Origin: Streptomyces sp. NBS 14/10
GTDB taxonomy: Bacteria > Actinomycetota > Actinomycetes > Streptomycetales > Streptomycetaceae
NCBI RefSeq assembly: GCF_002224125.1
Contig: NZ_NCSM01000035.1
Coordinates: forward strand, 1-51,879
Direction of reading: 5' to 3'
Length of the DNA: 51,879 nt
Shown: piece by piece, positions 32,735-41,196 of the stretch
How the letters are laid out: the number at the start of each line of letters is the position of its first letter
Position numbering within the stretch: position 1 is the first letter of the stretch
The notes under the pieces: model-generated
The model's input: only the letters and a program-made list of their open reading frames with translations
The model's database searches: none
Told to the model about the DNA's origin: nothing
Translations under genes and position numbers: made by a program

Positions 32735-34336
32735 TCAGTGCGCGCCGTAGCCGGTGAGCGAGCGCACCTCCAGCTCGGCGTACTTGGCCTTGTCCGGCTT
32801 CTCCTTGGACAGCAGGGAGCCCACCCAGCCGAGCAGGAAGCCCAGCGGGATGGAGATCAGGCCGGGGTTCTCCAGCGGGAACCAGTGGAAGTCGACGTCC
32901 TTGAACATCGAGCTCTTCGGATTGCCGGAGACGACCGGCGAGAAGAGCACCAGGAAGACCGAGGAGATGAGCCCGCCGTAGATGGACCACAGCGCGCCCT
33001 GGGTGGTGAACCGCTTCCAGAACAGGCTGTAGAGGATCGTCGGGAGGTTGGCGGACGCGGCGACCGCGAAGGCCAGCGCGACGAGTCCGGCGACGTTCAG
33101 GTCCCGGGCGAAGACCCCGAGCACGATCGCGACGATGCCGATGCCGACGGTCGCCCAGCGCGCGGCCTTGATCTCCTCCTCCTGTGTCGCCTCGCCCTTA
33201 CGGATGACGTTGGCGTACAGGTCATGGGCGAAGGAGGACGAGGAGGCGAGGGTGAGCCCGGCGACGACGGCGAGGATTGTCGCGAACGCCACCGCGGAGA
33301 TCACGGCGAGCAGCACGGGGCCGCCGAGTTCGTCGGCGAGCAGGGGCGCGGCGGTGTTCCCGGCCGGGTTCGAATCGGTGATGGTCTTCTTGTCCAGCAG
33401 CGCGGCGGCGCCGAAGCCCAGCGCGATGGTCATCAGGTAGAACACGCCGATGATGCCGATCGCCCAGTTCACCGACTTACGGGCGGCCTTGGCCGTGGGG
33501 ACGGTGTAGAAGCGGATGAGGATGTGCGGCAGGCCCGCGGTGCCGAGCACCAGGGCGATGCCGAGTGAGATGAAGTCGAGCTTGGTGGTGCCGGTGGCCC
33601 CGTACTTGACGCCCGGCTCCAGGAAGGCGTGGCCGAGGCCGCTGTTCTTCGCCGCCTCGCCCAGCAGCTCGGACACGTTGAAGTCGAACTTGAGCAGTAC
33701 CAGGAAGGTCATCAGCAGGGCGCCCGCGATCAGCATCACGGCCTTGACCATCTGCACCCAGGTGGTGCCCTTCATGCCGCCGATGGACACGTAGAGGATC
33801 ATCACCACGCCGACCAGGACGACGATGAGGATCTTGCCCGCCTCGCTGGTGATGCCCAGCAGCAGGGAGACCAGCACGCCCGCGCCCGCCATCTGGGCCA
33901 GCAGGTAGAAGATCGACACGACGATGGTGGAGACGCCCGCGGCGGTGCGGACCGGGCGCTGGCGCATCCGGTAGGCGAGCACATCGCCCATCGTGTACCG
34001 GCCGGTGTTGCGCAGCGGCTCGGCGACCAGCAGCAGGGCGACCAGCCAGGCGACGAGGAAGCCGATCGAGTACAGGAATCCGTCATAGCCGGCGAGCGCG
34101 ATGGCGCCGGCGATGCCGAGGAAGGACGCGGCCGACATGTAGTCGCCGGAGATGGCCAGGCCGTTCTGGAAGCCGCTGAAGGAGCGGCCGCCGGCGTAGA
34201 AGTCGGTGGCGTCCTTGGTCTGGCGGCCGGCCCATACGGTGATGCCGAGGGTCGCGACGACGAAGACCGAGAAGAGAGTGATGATCAGCGGCCGGTGGTC
34301 CGACGCGCTCTCGACCGCGAGCTGATGGATGCTCAT
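32735..34336 (-). CDS. actP: Cation/acetate symporter ActP (SSS family)
   Basis: A 533-residue sodium:solute symporter. About thirteen hydrophobic segments follow a short N-terminus. Family landmarks are DFYAGGRSFSGFQNGLAISGDYMSAASFLGIAGAIALAGYDGF near the start, GTAGLPHILIRFYTVPTAKAARKSVNWA in the middle and SSSFAHDLYANVI later, all typical of acetate permeases. It probably imports acetate or other short carboxylates with a cation. The ATG at 34336 overlaps the DUF485 stop (ATGA). The operon DUF485-actP parallels yjcH-actP of enterics. Confidence 0.93.
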   Translation of the reverse strand: MSIHQLAVESASDHRPLIITLFSVFVVATLGITVWAGRQTKDATDFYAGGRSFSGFQNGLAISGDYMSAASFLGIAGAIALAGYDGFLYSIGFLVAWLVALLLVAEPLRNTGRYTMGDVLAYRMRQRPVRTAAGVSTIVVSIFYLLAQMAGAGVLVSLLLGITSEAGKILIVVLVGVVMILYVSIGGMKGTTWVQMVKAVMLIAGALLMTFLVLLKFDFNVSELLGEAAKNSGLGHAFLEPGVKYGATGTTKLDFISLGIALVLGTAGLPHILIRFYTVPTAKAARKSVNWAIGIIGVFYLMTIALGFGAAALLDKKTITDSNPAGNTAAPLLADELGGPVLLAVISAVAFATILAVVAGLTLASSSSFAHDLYANVIRKGEATQEEEIKAARWATVGIGIVAIVLGVFARDLNVAGLVALAFAVAASANLPTILYSLFWKRFTTQGALWSIYGGLISSVFLVLFSPVVSGNPKSSMFKDVDFHWFPLENPGLISIPLGFLLGWVGSLLSKEKPDKAKYAELEVRSLTGYGAH

Positions 34337-34689
34337 GCGTCACTCCCCATGCTGGACTTGATCGCCGCCGAGCGCGGGTCGAGTTTGGCGGCGGCATGGC
34401 GGGAGTACCACCAGGCGATGAGGAAGGTGGTCAGGAACTGGCCGAGGCCGAACACCAGGGCGATGTTGATGTTGCCGGCCACCTTGGTGCCCATGAAGCC
34501 GCCCGCGTAGTTGGACAGCAGGACGTACAGCAGGTACCAGCTGACGAACGCGATGGTGAGCGGGAAGGCGAACGAGCGGTGGGCGCGGCGCAGTTCGCCG
34601 AACTCCGCACTCGCTTGCACCTCGGCGTACGGGGGATGTTCTTGCTGTCGCTGATCGCCAGGGCGATCGCTGGCCGGCGCGGTGTCCAC
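34333..34689 (-). CDS. DUF485 membrane protein (YjcH-like) of the acetate operon
   Basis: A 118-residue protein with two membrane helices, about 50-70 (FPLTIAFVSWYLLYVLLSNYAGG) and 80-105 (INIALVFGLGQFLTTFLIAWWYSRHA), the standard DUF485 pattern. It is the small partner usually encoded just ahead of ActP. The GTG at 34689 follows AGGAGAGACC. Its stop overlaps the actP start. A Crp-like palindrome lies about 50 bases upstream. Confidence 0.9.
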   Translation of the reverse strand: MDTAPASDRPGDQRQQEHPPYAEVQASAEFGELRRAHRSFAFPLTIAFVSWYLLYVLLSNYAGGFMGTKVAGNINIALVFGLGQFLTTFLIAWWYSRHAAAKLDPRSAAIKSSMGSDA

Positions 34690-34732
34690 GGTCTCTCCTG
34701 TGGATGGCTTCTGACGGACGTGGGCATTTCTA

Positions 34733-34746
34733 GTGATCCAGATCAC
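34733..34746. promoter_or_regulatory. Crp-like site upstream of the DUF485-actP operon
   Basis: GTGATCCAGATCAC is a perfect 14-base inverted repeat (GTGATC, CA, GATCAC). It fits the enteric half-site GTGA-N6-TCAC and all but one position of the GTG-N6-GNCAC motif reported for Streptomyces Crp. Its centre is about 50 bases before the GTG start. Confidence 0.5.
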
Positions 34747-34858
34747 GCATCGTAGGGCGACGCCGGGCCGTTCAACAGAGGCTGGTAGTTGAAAGGAGGG
34801 AATAAGTCGACGGAGTGATTGACTCCGGGTACTGTGGCGCGTTTTCCTCCGGAATGCC

Positions 34859-34886
34859 TTGATGGGGGCCCTTGATCGACGATAGT
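34859..34886 (+). promoter_or_regulatory. Candidate promoter of the first subtilase gene
   Basis: TTGATG (34859-34864) and GATAGT (34881-34886) with a 16-base spacer, about 70 bases before the ATG at 34956. The spacing is near-consensus for the principal sigma factor. Confidence 0.35.
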
Positions 34887-34955
34887 TTCGCTCGTCATGT
34901 ACCCGCCCAGGCGCGACTCGCGCAGGGCGGTCTGTACGGATGATGTGGAGACCCC

Positions 34956-36530
34956 ATGGCTCATCACAGACTGGCAGCACAACCGGGCATCAGACGACGG
35001 CGCGCCCTGGCGGCGGTGCCGGCCGGGTTGGCGCTCACCGCGTCCCTCGTCCTGCTCCCCCAGGCGGCCTCGGCCATCCCCCGGGGCGCGCCGACCTCTT
35101 CGGCCCTCACCTCTACGGCCGCGGCTGACGGCCCGTTGCTGTCGTACGTGGTCAACACCGCCGCCGACCACGGCACCGTCGGCGAGGTGAAGAAGGCGAT
35201 CACGGCCTCACACGGCACGGTGGTGACCGCCTATGAACGAATAGGAGTCATCATCGCCCATTCGAAGGACCCCGCTTTCGCCCAGACGATCCGTCAGGTG
35301 CGCGGCGTCCAGTCGGCGGGCGCGACCCGCACCGCGCCACTGACCCCGGCCGCCACCACCGAGGTCGGCAGGCCCGAGAAGGTGCCGGCGCCCCGGACCT
35401 CGGCGACGGCCGCGGCGAAGGCGCTGGCCGCCGGGCAGGAGCCGTTGGAGTCCCTGCAGTGGGACATCCCCGCCATCAAGGCCGATCAGGCCGCCAAGGT
35501 CAATCCGGGCAGCCGTAAGGTCACCGTCGGCGTCATCGACACCGGCGTGGACGACACCCACCCCGATCTGGCCCCCAACTTCTCCCGGTCCCAGTCGGCC
35601 AGTTGCGTCGGCGGCGTCGCCGACACCAGCCCGGGCGCCTGGCGCCCGTGGAACCCGGCCGAGGACTACCACGGCACGCATGTGGCCGGGGAGATCGCCG
35701 CCGCGCGCAACGGCGTGGGCGTGGCCGGCGTCGCGCCCGGGGTGAAGGTCTCCGCCATCAAGGTCAGCGAGCCGACGACGAGCCTGTTCTACGCGGAGAG
35801 CGTGGTGTGCGCCTTCGTCTTCGCGGCCGACCACGGCGTCGAGGTGACGAACAACAGCTACTTCGTCGACCCGTGGAAGTACAACTGCGCCGCCGACCCG
35901 GACCAGAAGGCGATCACCGACGCGGTCGGCAGGGCCACGGCGTACGCGCAGCGCAAGGGCGTGGTCAACGTCGCCTCGGCGGGCAACTCCAACGACGACC
36001 TCGCGGCCGGCTCGCTCACCGACGCGACGAGCCCCAACGACACCACCCCCGTGGAGCGCACGGTCGACCCGTCGGTCTGCCCGGACGTGCCCACCCAGCT
36101 GCCCGGCGTCGTCACGGTCTCCGCGACCGGCGTCACCTCCCAGAAGTCGTACTACTCCAGCTACGGCCTGGGCCAGGTCGATGTGGCGGGCCCGGGCGGC
36201 GACAAGTACCAGGTGCCCGAACTGCCCGCCAAGGACGGCCGGATCCTGTCCACCATGCCCGGCGGCGACTACGGCTATCTGCAGGGCACCTCGATGGCCT
36301 CCCCGCATGTCGCGGGCGTCGCGGCGCTGCTCAAGAGCGCGCACCCCAAGGCGAGCCCGCAGGAGATCCAGTGGCTGCTGAAGGCCCAGGCGGACAACCC
36401 GGGCTGCCCCACCGGGCCGTACGACCCGGACGGTGACGGCGACACGGACGCCGTCTGCACCGGCACCAAGCACATCAACAGCTTCTACGGCTACGGCATC
36501 GTCGACGCGCTGGACGCGGTCACCAAGTGA
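34956..36530 (+). CDS. Secreted subtilisin-like serine protease (S8), first of a tandem pair
   Basis: A 524-residue precursor. The signal peptide is about residues 1-40 (RRRRALAAVPAGLALTASLVLLPQAASA). An I9-like propeptide follows (LSYVVNTAADHGTVGEVKKAI ... VRGVQSAGATR). Catalytic Asp lies in VIDTGVDDTHPDL, His in YHGTHVAGEIAAA and Ser in GTSMASPHVAGVAAL. The mature enzyme has several Cys, including SASCVGG, CAFVF, YNCAAD and VCPD, and a calcium-like DPDGDGDTDAVC loop near the end. The ATG at 34956 follows GTGGAGA. A paralogue lies directly downstream. Confidence 0.92.
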   Translation: MAHHRLAAQPGIRRRRALAAVPAGLALTASLVLLPQAASAIPRGAPTSSALTSTAAADGPLLSYVVNTAADHGTVGEVKKAITASHGTVVTAYERIGVIIAHSKDPAFAQTIRQVRGVQSAGATRTAPLTPAATTEVGRPEKVPAPRTSATAAAKALAAGQEPLESLQWDIPAIKADQAAKVNPGSRKVTVGVIDTGVDDTHPDLAPNFSRSQSASCVGGVADTSPGAWRPWNPAEDYHGTHVAGEIAAARNGVGVAGVAPGVKVSAIKVSEPTTSLFYAESVVCAFVFAADHGVEVTNNSYFVDPWKYNCAADPDQKAITDAVGRATAYAQRKGVVNVASAGNSNDDLAAGSLTDATSPNDTTPVERTVDPSVCPDVPTQLPGVVTVSATGVTSQKSYYSSYGLGQVDVAGPGGDKYQVPELPAKDGRILSTMPGGDYGYLQGTSMASPHVAGVAALLKSAHPKASPQEIQWLLKAQADNPGCPTGPYDPDGDGDTDAVCTGTKHINSFYGYGIVDALDAVTK

Positions 36531-36604
36531 GCGATCACTACGCAGAAGTTCGCCCCGTGACGCCGCACGCCCAAGCCCGCCCAACCACCAGAACCGGAGT
36601 ACCC

Positions 36605-38146
36605 ATGACGCCGCGTACCGCCGCGATACCCGCCGCCCTGGCGCTCACCGCCGCCCTGGCCTTCCTGCCCACGACCGCCACCGCCGCCACCGCCGCAGGC
36701 GGCTCCGGCGGCTCCGCTGACGGCCTCGCCCAGGCCTTGGGCGCCGCCGCCGACGGCCCGTCGCTGAGCTACGTCGTCAACACCCGCCCCGGCCACGGGA
36801 ACGCGGCCCGGGTGAAGAAGGCCATCGCCAAGGCCGGGGGCAGCGTCGTCGTGGCGTACGACCGGATCGGCGTCATCGTCGTCCACTCCGCCGACCCCGG
36901 CTTCGCCAAGACGATCCGTCAGGTGCGCGGCGTCGCCTCCGCGGGCGCCACCCGCACCGCCCCGCTGCCCGCCCAGTCCACGACCGACACCGGCGCGCCG
37001 CAGGTGCTGTCCGAGGCGCAGCAGAAGGCCGTCGCCGCGCGGGCCGCCGCCGGGCAGGACCCGCTGGAGCCGCTGCAGTGGGACCTGCCCGCGATCAAGG
37101 CGGACAAGGCCCATGAGAAGAGCCTGGGCAGCCGGGACGTCACCGTGGGCGTGATCGACACCGGCGTGGACGACACCCACCCGGACCTCGCCCCGAACTT
37201 CGACCGCAAGGCGTCGGTCAACTGCGTCACCGGCAAGCCGAACACCGCCGACGGCGCCTGGCGGCCCTCGGCCTCCGAGAGCCCGCACGGCACCCATGTC
37301 GCCGGGGAGATCGCCGCCGCGAAGAACGGCATCGGCGTCACCGGGGTGGCCCCCGGGGTCAAGGTCTCCGGCATCAAGGTGTCCACGACCGACGGCTTCT
37401 TCTACACCGAGGCCGTGGTGTGCGGCTTCGTCTGGGCCGCCGAGCACGGCGTGGACGTCACCAACAACAGCTATTACACCGACCCCTGGTACTTCAACTG
37501 CACCACCGACCCGGACCAGAAGGCCCTGGTCGAGGCCGTCACCCGGGCCTCGCGGTACGCGGAGCGCAAGGGTGTGGTCAATGTGGCCGCGGCGGGCAAC
37601 GAGAGCTACGACCTGGCCGCCGACTCCATCACCGACCCCTCAAGCCCCAACGACACCACCCCCGGCGACCGGGAGATCGACCCGCGCACCTGCCTGGACA
37701 TCCCGACCCAGCTGCCGGGCGTGGTCACCGTGGCCTCGACCGGGGCCAAGGGGCTCAAGTCCTCGTTCTCCAACTACGGGCTCGGCGTGATCGACATCGC
37801 GGCCCCCGGCGGCGACAGCACCGTCTACCAGAAGCCGGCGCCCCCGGCGGAGAGCGGGCTCATCTACAACACCCTCCCCGGCGGCAAGTACGGCTACATG
37901 GCGGGCACCTCCATGGCCTCCCCGCATGTGGCCGGTGTCGCGGCGCTCATCAAGAGCACCCACCCGCACGCCTCCGCCGGGCAGGTCAAGGCGCTGCTCA
38001 AGGCCCAAGCCGACGACACCGCCTGCCCCGACCCGTACGACATCGACGGGGACGGCAAGGCCGACGGCGTGTGCGAGGGCAGCCCCGCGTACAACGGCTT
38101 CTACGGGGCGGGGATCGCGGACGCCCTGGACGCGGTCACCAAGTGA
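36605..38146 (+). CDS. Secreted subtilisin-like serine protease (S8), second of a tandem pair
   Basis: A 513-residue paralogue of the upstream protease. The signal peptide is residues 1-28 (RTAAIPAALALTAALAFLP ... ATA), then the propeptide (LSYVVNTRPGHGNAARVKKAI ... IGVIVVHSADPGFAKTIRQV). The catalytic triad is Asp in VIDTGVDDTHPDL, His in PHGTHVAGEIAAA and Ser in GTSMASPHVAGVAAL. Cys positions and the C-terminal DIDGDGKADGVC loop match the first protease. The ATG at 36605 follows GGAG; a GTG at 36527 overlapping the previous stop is in frame but would bury the signal peptide. The pair is a tandem duplication and may be one transcript. Confidence 0.92.
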   Translation: MTPRTAAIPAALALTAALAFLPTTATAATAAGGSGGSADGLAQALGAAADGPSLSYVVNTRPGHGNAARVKKAIAKAGGSVVVAYDRIGVIVVHSADPGFAKTIRQVRGVASAGATRTAPLPAQSTTDTGAPQVLSEAQQKAVAARAAAGQDPLEPLQWDLPAIKADKAHEKSLGSRDVTVGVIDTGVDDTHPDLAPNFDRKASVNCVTGKPNTADGAWRPSASESPHGTHVAGEIAAAKNGIGVTGVAPGVKVSGIKVSTTDGFFYTEAVVCGFVWAAEHGVDVTNNSYYTDPWYFNCTTDPDQKALVEAVTRASRYAERKGVVNVAAAGNESYDLAADSITDPSSPNDTTPGDREIDPRTCLDIPTQLPGVVTVASTGAKGLKSSFSNYGLGVIDIAAPGGDSTVYQKPAPPAESGLIYNTLPGGKYGYMAGTSMASPHVAGVAALIKSTHPHASAGQVKALLKAQADDTACPDPYDIDGDGKADGVCEGSPAYNGFYGAGIADALDAVTK

Positions 38147-38163
38147 GGCACTGACACAATGCA

Positions 38164-38196
38164 CGGGCCGTCGGGCGGGCTCCGCCCGGCGGCCCG
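38164..38196 (+). terminator. Terminator hairpin after the second subtilase gene
   Basis: CGGGCCG (38164-38170) pairs with 38190-38196, a T-G wobble and CGGGC/GCCCG (38172-38176 with 38184-38188) extend it, with a 7-base loop. It starts 17 bases after the protease stop. Confidence 0.75.
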
Positions 38197-38229
38197 TACG
38201 TATGTCCGTACGTATGTCCGTACGTATGC
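38194..38229. repeat. Three tandem 12-bp repeats
   Basis: CCGTACGTATGT occurs at 38194-38205, 38206-38217 and, with its last base changed, 38218-38229. Each unit holds the palindrome TACGTA. It lies 26 bases upstream of the GTG of the next gene and starts within the terminator arm. Confidence 0.8.
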
Positions 38230-38254
38230 TCCGAAGCCGCGAGAGGACCGTCCC

Positions 38255-38776
38255 GTGGACCTCCACGACGCCTGGGGGCCGCTGCCCAGCCGTTCCAGGG
38301 CCCTGCTGGTGCCGCTGTTCCTGCTCACCGCGGTGGTCCTGCCGGTGTGGTGGGTGCTGCTGCTGGCCGTCTTTCTGGTCTTCCTCGCGTTCGCGTTGGT
38401 CGGGGAGGTGCTCTCGCTGATCCCCGGGTTCGAGAAGGGCTTCACCAAGCTGCTCGACTCGTTCTGGGACCGCGTGGAGATCTGGCCGCGCTGGTGTGTG
38501 ACGCTCCTTGAGCTGCGGCACGAGGGCGACGCCGGCTTCTACCGGGCGCGCGTCGACAAGAAGCTCACCGCGTGGACCCGTAAGGAGGAGGCGGCCCAGG
38601 CGGCCAGGAAGGCCCCGCCGCCCGGCCCGTACGAGGTATGGCTGCGCGACTTCCGTGGCGTCGGCGCGGGCTATGTCGTCCAGGCGGCGCGCGGTCTTGG
38701 CTGGGAGCTGAGCCACGACCGGCACTCGGACCCGGAGCGCGTGGTCAGGCTGCGGCGGCTGCCGGTGGCGGCCTGA
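38255..38776 (+). CDS. Membrane protein of unknown function
   Basis: A 173-residue protein. Residues about 15-60 form one or two hydrophobic helices (ALLVPLFLLTAVVLPVWWVLLLAVFLVFLAFALVGEVLSLIPG). The rest is soluble, with WDRVEIWPRWCVTLLELRHEGDAGF, a charged linker and a compact end (PYEVWLRDFRGVGAGYVVQAARGLGWEL ... VVRLRRLPV). I do not recognise a family. The GTG at 38255 follows GAGAGGACC. It sits between the protease pair and the exonuclease gene. Confidence 0.72.
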   Translation: MDLHDAWGPLPSRSRALLVPLFLLTAVVLPVWWVLLLAVFLVFLAFALVGEVLSLIPGFEKGFTKLLDSFWDRVEIWPRWCVTLLELRHEGDAGFYRARVDKKLTAWTRKEEAAQAARKAPPPGPYEVWLRDFRGVGAGYVVQAARGLGWELSHDRHSDPERVVRLRRLPVAA

Positions 38777-38878
38777 GCCCTGGGGCGGGTTGCCACAGGG
38801 CGTCAGGGCGGCTGTGAGGGCCCTGCGTTGGGCCCTGCTGGAGCGGACTGTCGGCGGCGGCCCGTATCCTCATTGACC

Positions 38879-39868
38879 ATGCTCGAAGACCGCATGGCCG
38901 CCGCACCGCGGCTCGTACCGCCGCCCTCGCCGTGGCCGGCCGCCTATCCCGACGGATACGCGGTCGTCGACGTGGAGACGACCGGGCTCGCCCGCGACGA
39001 CCGGATCGTGTCCGCCGCGGTCTACCAACTGGACGCGCGCGGCGCCGTGCAGGACCACTGGTACACCCTGGTCAATCCGCAGCGCGATCCGGGCCCGGTG
39101 TGGATCCACGGCCTGACCAGCGACACCCTGGCCGACGCCCCGCTCTTCGCGGAGATCGCCGACCAGTTGGCCCAGCGCCTGGACGGCCGGGTGCTGGTCG
39201 CGCACAACGCGGTCTTCGACTGGTCGATGCTCGCCCGGGAGTACGCGCGCGCGGGGAGCGCCGCGCCGGTGCGGCAGCGGCTGTGCACGATCGCGCTCTC
39301 CAAGGAGCTGGGCCTGCCGCTGCCCAACCACAAGCTGGAGTCCCTGGCCGCGCACTACGGGGTGGTCCAGGAGCGCGCCCACCACGCCCTGGACGACGCA
39401 CGGGTGCTCGCCGAGACCTTCCGGCCGAGTCTGCACGCGGCCGCCGCGGGCGGGCTGCGGCTGCCCCTGCTCGCCTGCCAGCCGCTGACCGAATGGTCCG
39501 ACGCCCCCCGGCCGATCGGCTACCAGCGGTCCTACCGCGCGACCAGCTGGCGCCCCAGCCGCAAGCGCCCGGCCTGCCCCTACCCCAACCCGGGGCGCTA
39601 CGAGCCGGGCGGCCGGCTGGTCCAGGGCATGCGGGTGGCCTTCTCCGGCGACACCTCGATCGACCGCGAGCTGCTGGAGGACCAGGCGACCGAGGCCGGG
39701 CTGCACGTGGCCACCAGCGTCTCCCGGCTCACCAGCCTGCTGGTCACCAACGATCCGGAGGCCGCGACCTCCAAGGTCACCAAGGCGGCCTCCTTCGACA
39801 CCCCGGTCATCGACGAGGCGGCCTTCACCCAGCTGCTGCGGGACGTCGCCCCGGCACCCGACAAGTGA
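38879..39868 (+). CDS. DEDDh 3'-5' exonuclease with C-terminal BRCT domain
   Basis: A 329-residue DnaQ-like exonuclease. Metal-binding motifs are YAVVDVETTGL (Asp and Glu), VLVAHNAVFDWSML (Asp) and AHHALDDARVLAE (His and Asp), the DEDDh order. After a linker, residues about 245-320 form a BRCT domain (GMRVAFSGDTSIDRELLEDQATEAGLHVATSVSRLTSLLVTNDPEAAT). This fusion is common in actinobacteria and may act in DNA repair or replication proofreading. The ATG at 38879 lies 8 bases after TATCCT, suggesting a leaderless transcript. Confidence 0.9.
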   Translation: MLEDRMAAAPRLVPPPSPWPAAYPDGYAVVDVETTGLARDDRIVSAAVYQLDARGAVQDHWYTLVNPQRDPGPVWIHGLTSDTLADAPLFAEIADQLAQRLDGRVLVAHNAVFDWSMLAREYARAGSAAPVRQRLCTIALSKELGLPLPNHKLESLAAHYGVVQERAHHALDDARVLAETFRPSLHAAAAGGLRLPLLACQPLTEWSDAPRPIGYQRSYRATSWRPSRKRPACPYPNPGRYEPGGRLVQGMRVAFSGDTSIDRELLEDQATEAGLHVATSVSRLTSLLVTNDPEAATSKVTKAASFDTPVIDEAAFTQLLRDVAPAPDK

Positions 39869-39965
39869 GGCCACAAACAAGTGAAGCCAGCAAACAGGTG
39901 AAGTCGGCCCAACACGCCCGGCCGCCGCTCCCCCACCGCGCCCCGCAGCCCGCACCCTGTGCCCC

Positions 39966-40199
39966 ATGGCACGTTGCGAGGTCTGCGGAAACGACTACAA
40001 CCTGACGTTCGAGGTGCACGCGCAGGGCGCGGTGCACGTCTTCGACTGCTTCTCCTGCGCCATCCACCGCATGGCGCCCATCTGCGAGCACTGCCGGTGC
40101 CAGATCATCGGCCAGGGCGTGGAGGTGGACGGCCACTTCTACTGCGGAGCCCACTGCTCCCGGGCGGAAGGGAAGGTGGGGATCATCGACCGCGTCTGA
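39966..40199 (+). CDS. Small Cys-rich zinc-binding protein
   Basis: A 77-residue protein with CEVCGNDY, CFSCAIHR, CEHCRCQI and CGAHCS: ten Cys plus His residues arranged in CxxC pairs, like two small zinc fingers or a LIM-like double finger. The spacing suggests two bound zinc ions. No DNA-binding helix is obvious. The ATG at 39966 is the first in the frame, with no clear ribosome site. It follows the exonuclease gene by 97 bases on the same strand. Function unknown. Confidence 0.8.
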   Translation: MARCEVCGNDYNLTFEVHAQGAVHVFDCFSCAIHRMAPICEHCRCQIIGQGVEVDGHFYCGAHCSRAEGKVGIIDRV

Positions 40200-40331
40200 A
40201 CCACATCCGGACGACATCTGAACCGCATCTGACCGAAAACGCCCCGGATCGTCCCTCTGCCGTCCCCTCGCCGTCTCCGACGGCCGGGGGGCGGTCCATG
40301 GCGGGAACGACCGGCGAGTACTGTCAAGGCC

Positions 40332-41129
40332 GTGTACCGCTTCCTGTTGTCCCGGCAGTGGGTGATCCTCACGCTCGTGGGTCTCGCCCTGATCCCGGTC
40401 ATGATCCGACTGGGCTACTGGCAGCTCCACCGGCATGAGCACCGGGTCGCGCAGAACCAGCTGATCGCCGACAACCTGGACGCCCGGGCCGTCCCCGTGG
40501 ACCGGCTCACCGGGCCCGGACGCACCGTCGCCTACGACGAGATGTGGCGCACCGTGACCGCCAAGGGCCGGTACGACACCGGCCACGAGGTGGTCGTACG
40601 CCAGCGGACCGCCGCCGACGACCAGACCATCGGCTACTACGTGCTCACCCCGCTCGTCATGGACGACGGCCGGGCCGTCCTGGTCAACCGCGGCTGGATC
40701 CCGGCGGGCAACGACCTCACCCGCTTCCCCAAGGTGCCCGCCGCCCCCTCCGGCGAGATCACCGTCACCGGCCGCCTCAAGCGCGACGAGACGACCGGGA
40801 ACAGCGGCATCAAGGACAAGCAGGGGCTGCCCGCCCGCCAGGTCATGCTGATCAACAGCGGGCAGCTGGCGAAGTCCCTGTCCGAGCCGGTCCTCGGCGG
40901 CTATGTCGAGCTGACCAAGTCCTCCCCCAAGGGCAGCGACCAGCCCGAGGTGGTCCCGGAGCCGGACCACAGCGGCATCGGCCCGCATATGGCGTATGCG
41001 ATCCAGTGGTGGCTGTTCTCCGCGGGCGTGCCCATCGGCTGGGTGATCCTGGTCCGGCGCGAGCTGCGCGACCGGGTGGCCGCACGGGACGCCGAGCCCG
41101 CGCCCGAACCCGAGCCCGCCGGGGTCTGA
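40332..41129 (+). CDS. SURF1-family cytochrome oxidase assembly protein
   Basis: A 265-residue membrane protein. The first helix is at about residues 9-25 (WVILTLVGLALIPVMIRLGYWQLHRHEHR, with the SURF1 GxWQLxR motif), the periplasm-facing domain follows (VVRQRTAADDQTIGYYVLTPLVMDDGRAVLVNRGWIPAG), and the second helix near the end is HMAYAIQWWLFSAGVPIGWVILVRRE. SURF1 proteins aid maturation of haem-copper terminal oxidase. The GTG at 40332 is the first start before the helix. It precedes the SDR gene by 67 bases. Confidence 0.92.
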   Translation: MYRFLLSRQWVILTLVGLALIPVMIRLGYWQLHRHEHRVAQNQLIADNLDARAVPVDRLTGPGRTVAYDEMWRTVTAKGRYDTGHEVVVRQRTAADDQTIGYYVLTPLVMDDGRAVLVNRGWIPAGNDLTRFPKVPAAPSGEITVTGRLKRDETTGNSGIKDKQGLPARQVMLINSGQLAKSLSEPVLGGYVELTKSSPKGSDQPEVVPEPDHSGIGPHMAYAIQWWLFSAGVPIGWVILVRRELRDRVAARDAEPAPEPEPAGV

Positions 41130-41196
41130 CCGGTCACGGCCGGTCCGGCGCCGACCTCCCTTACGCTCGCCGAGGGCCCCACGGCAGACTGACCCC

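Noticed and set aside
33360..33380. GTTCGAATC resembling a tRNA T-loop
   Set aside because: It lies inside actP, with no acceptor stem or anticodon arm around it.
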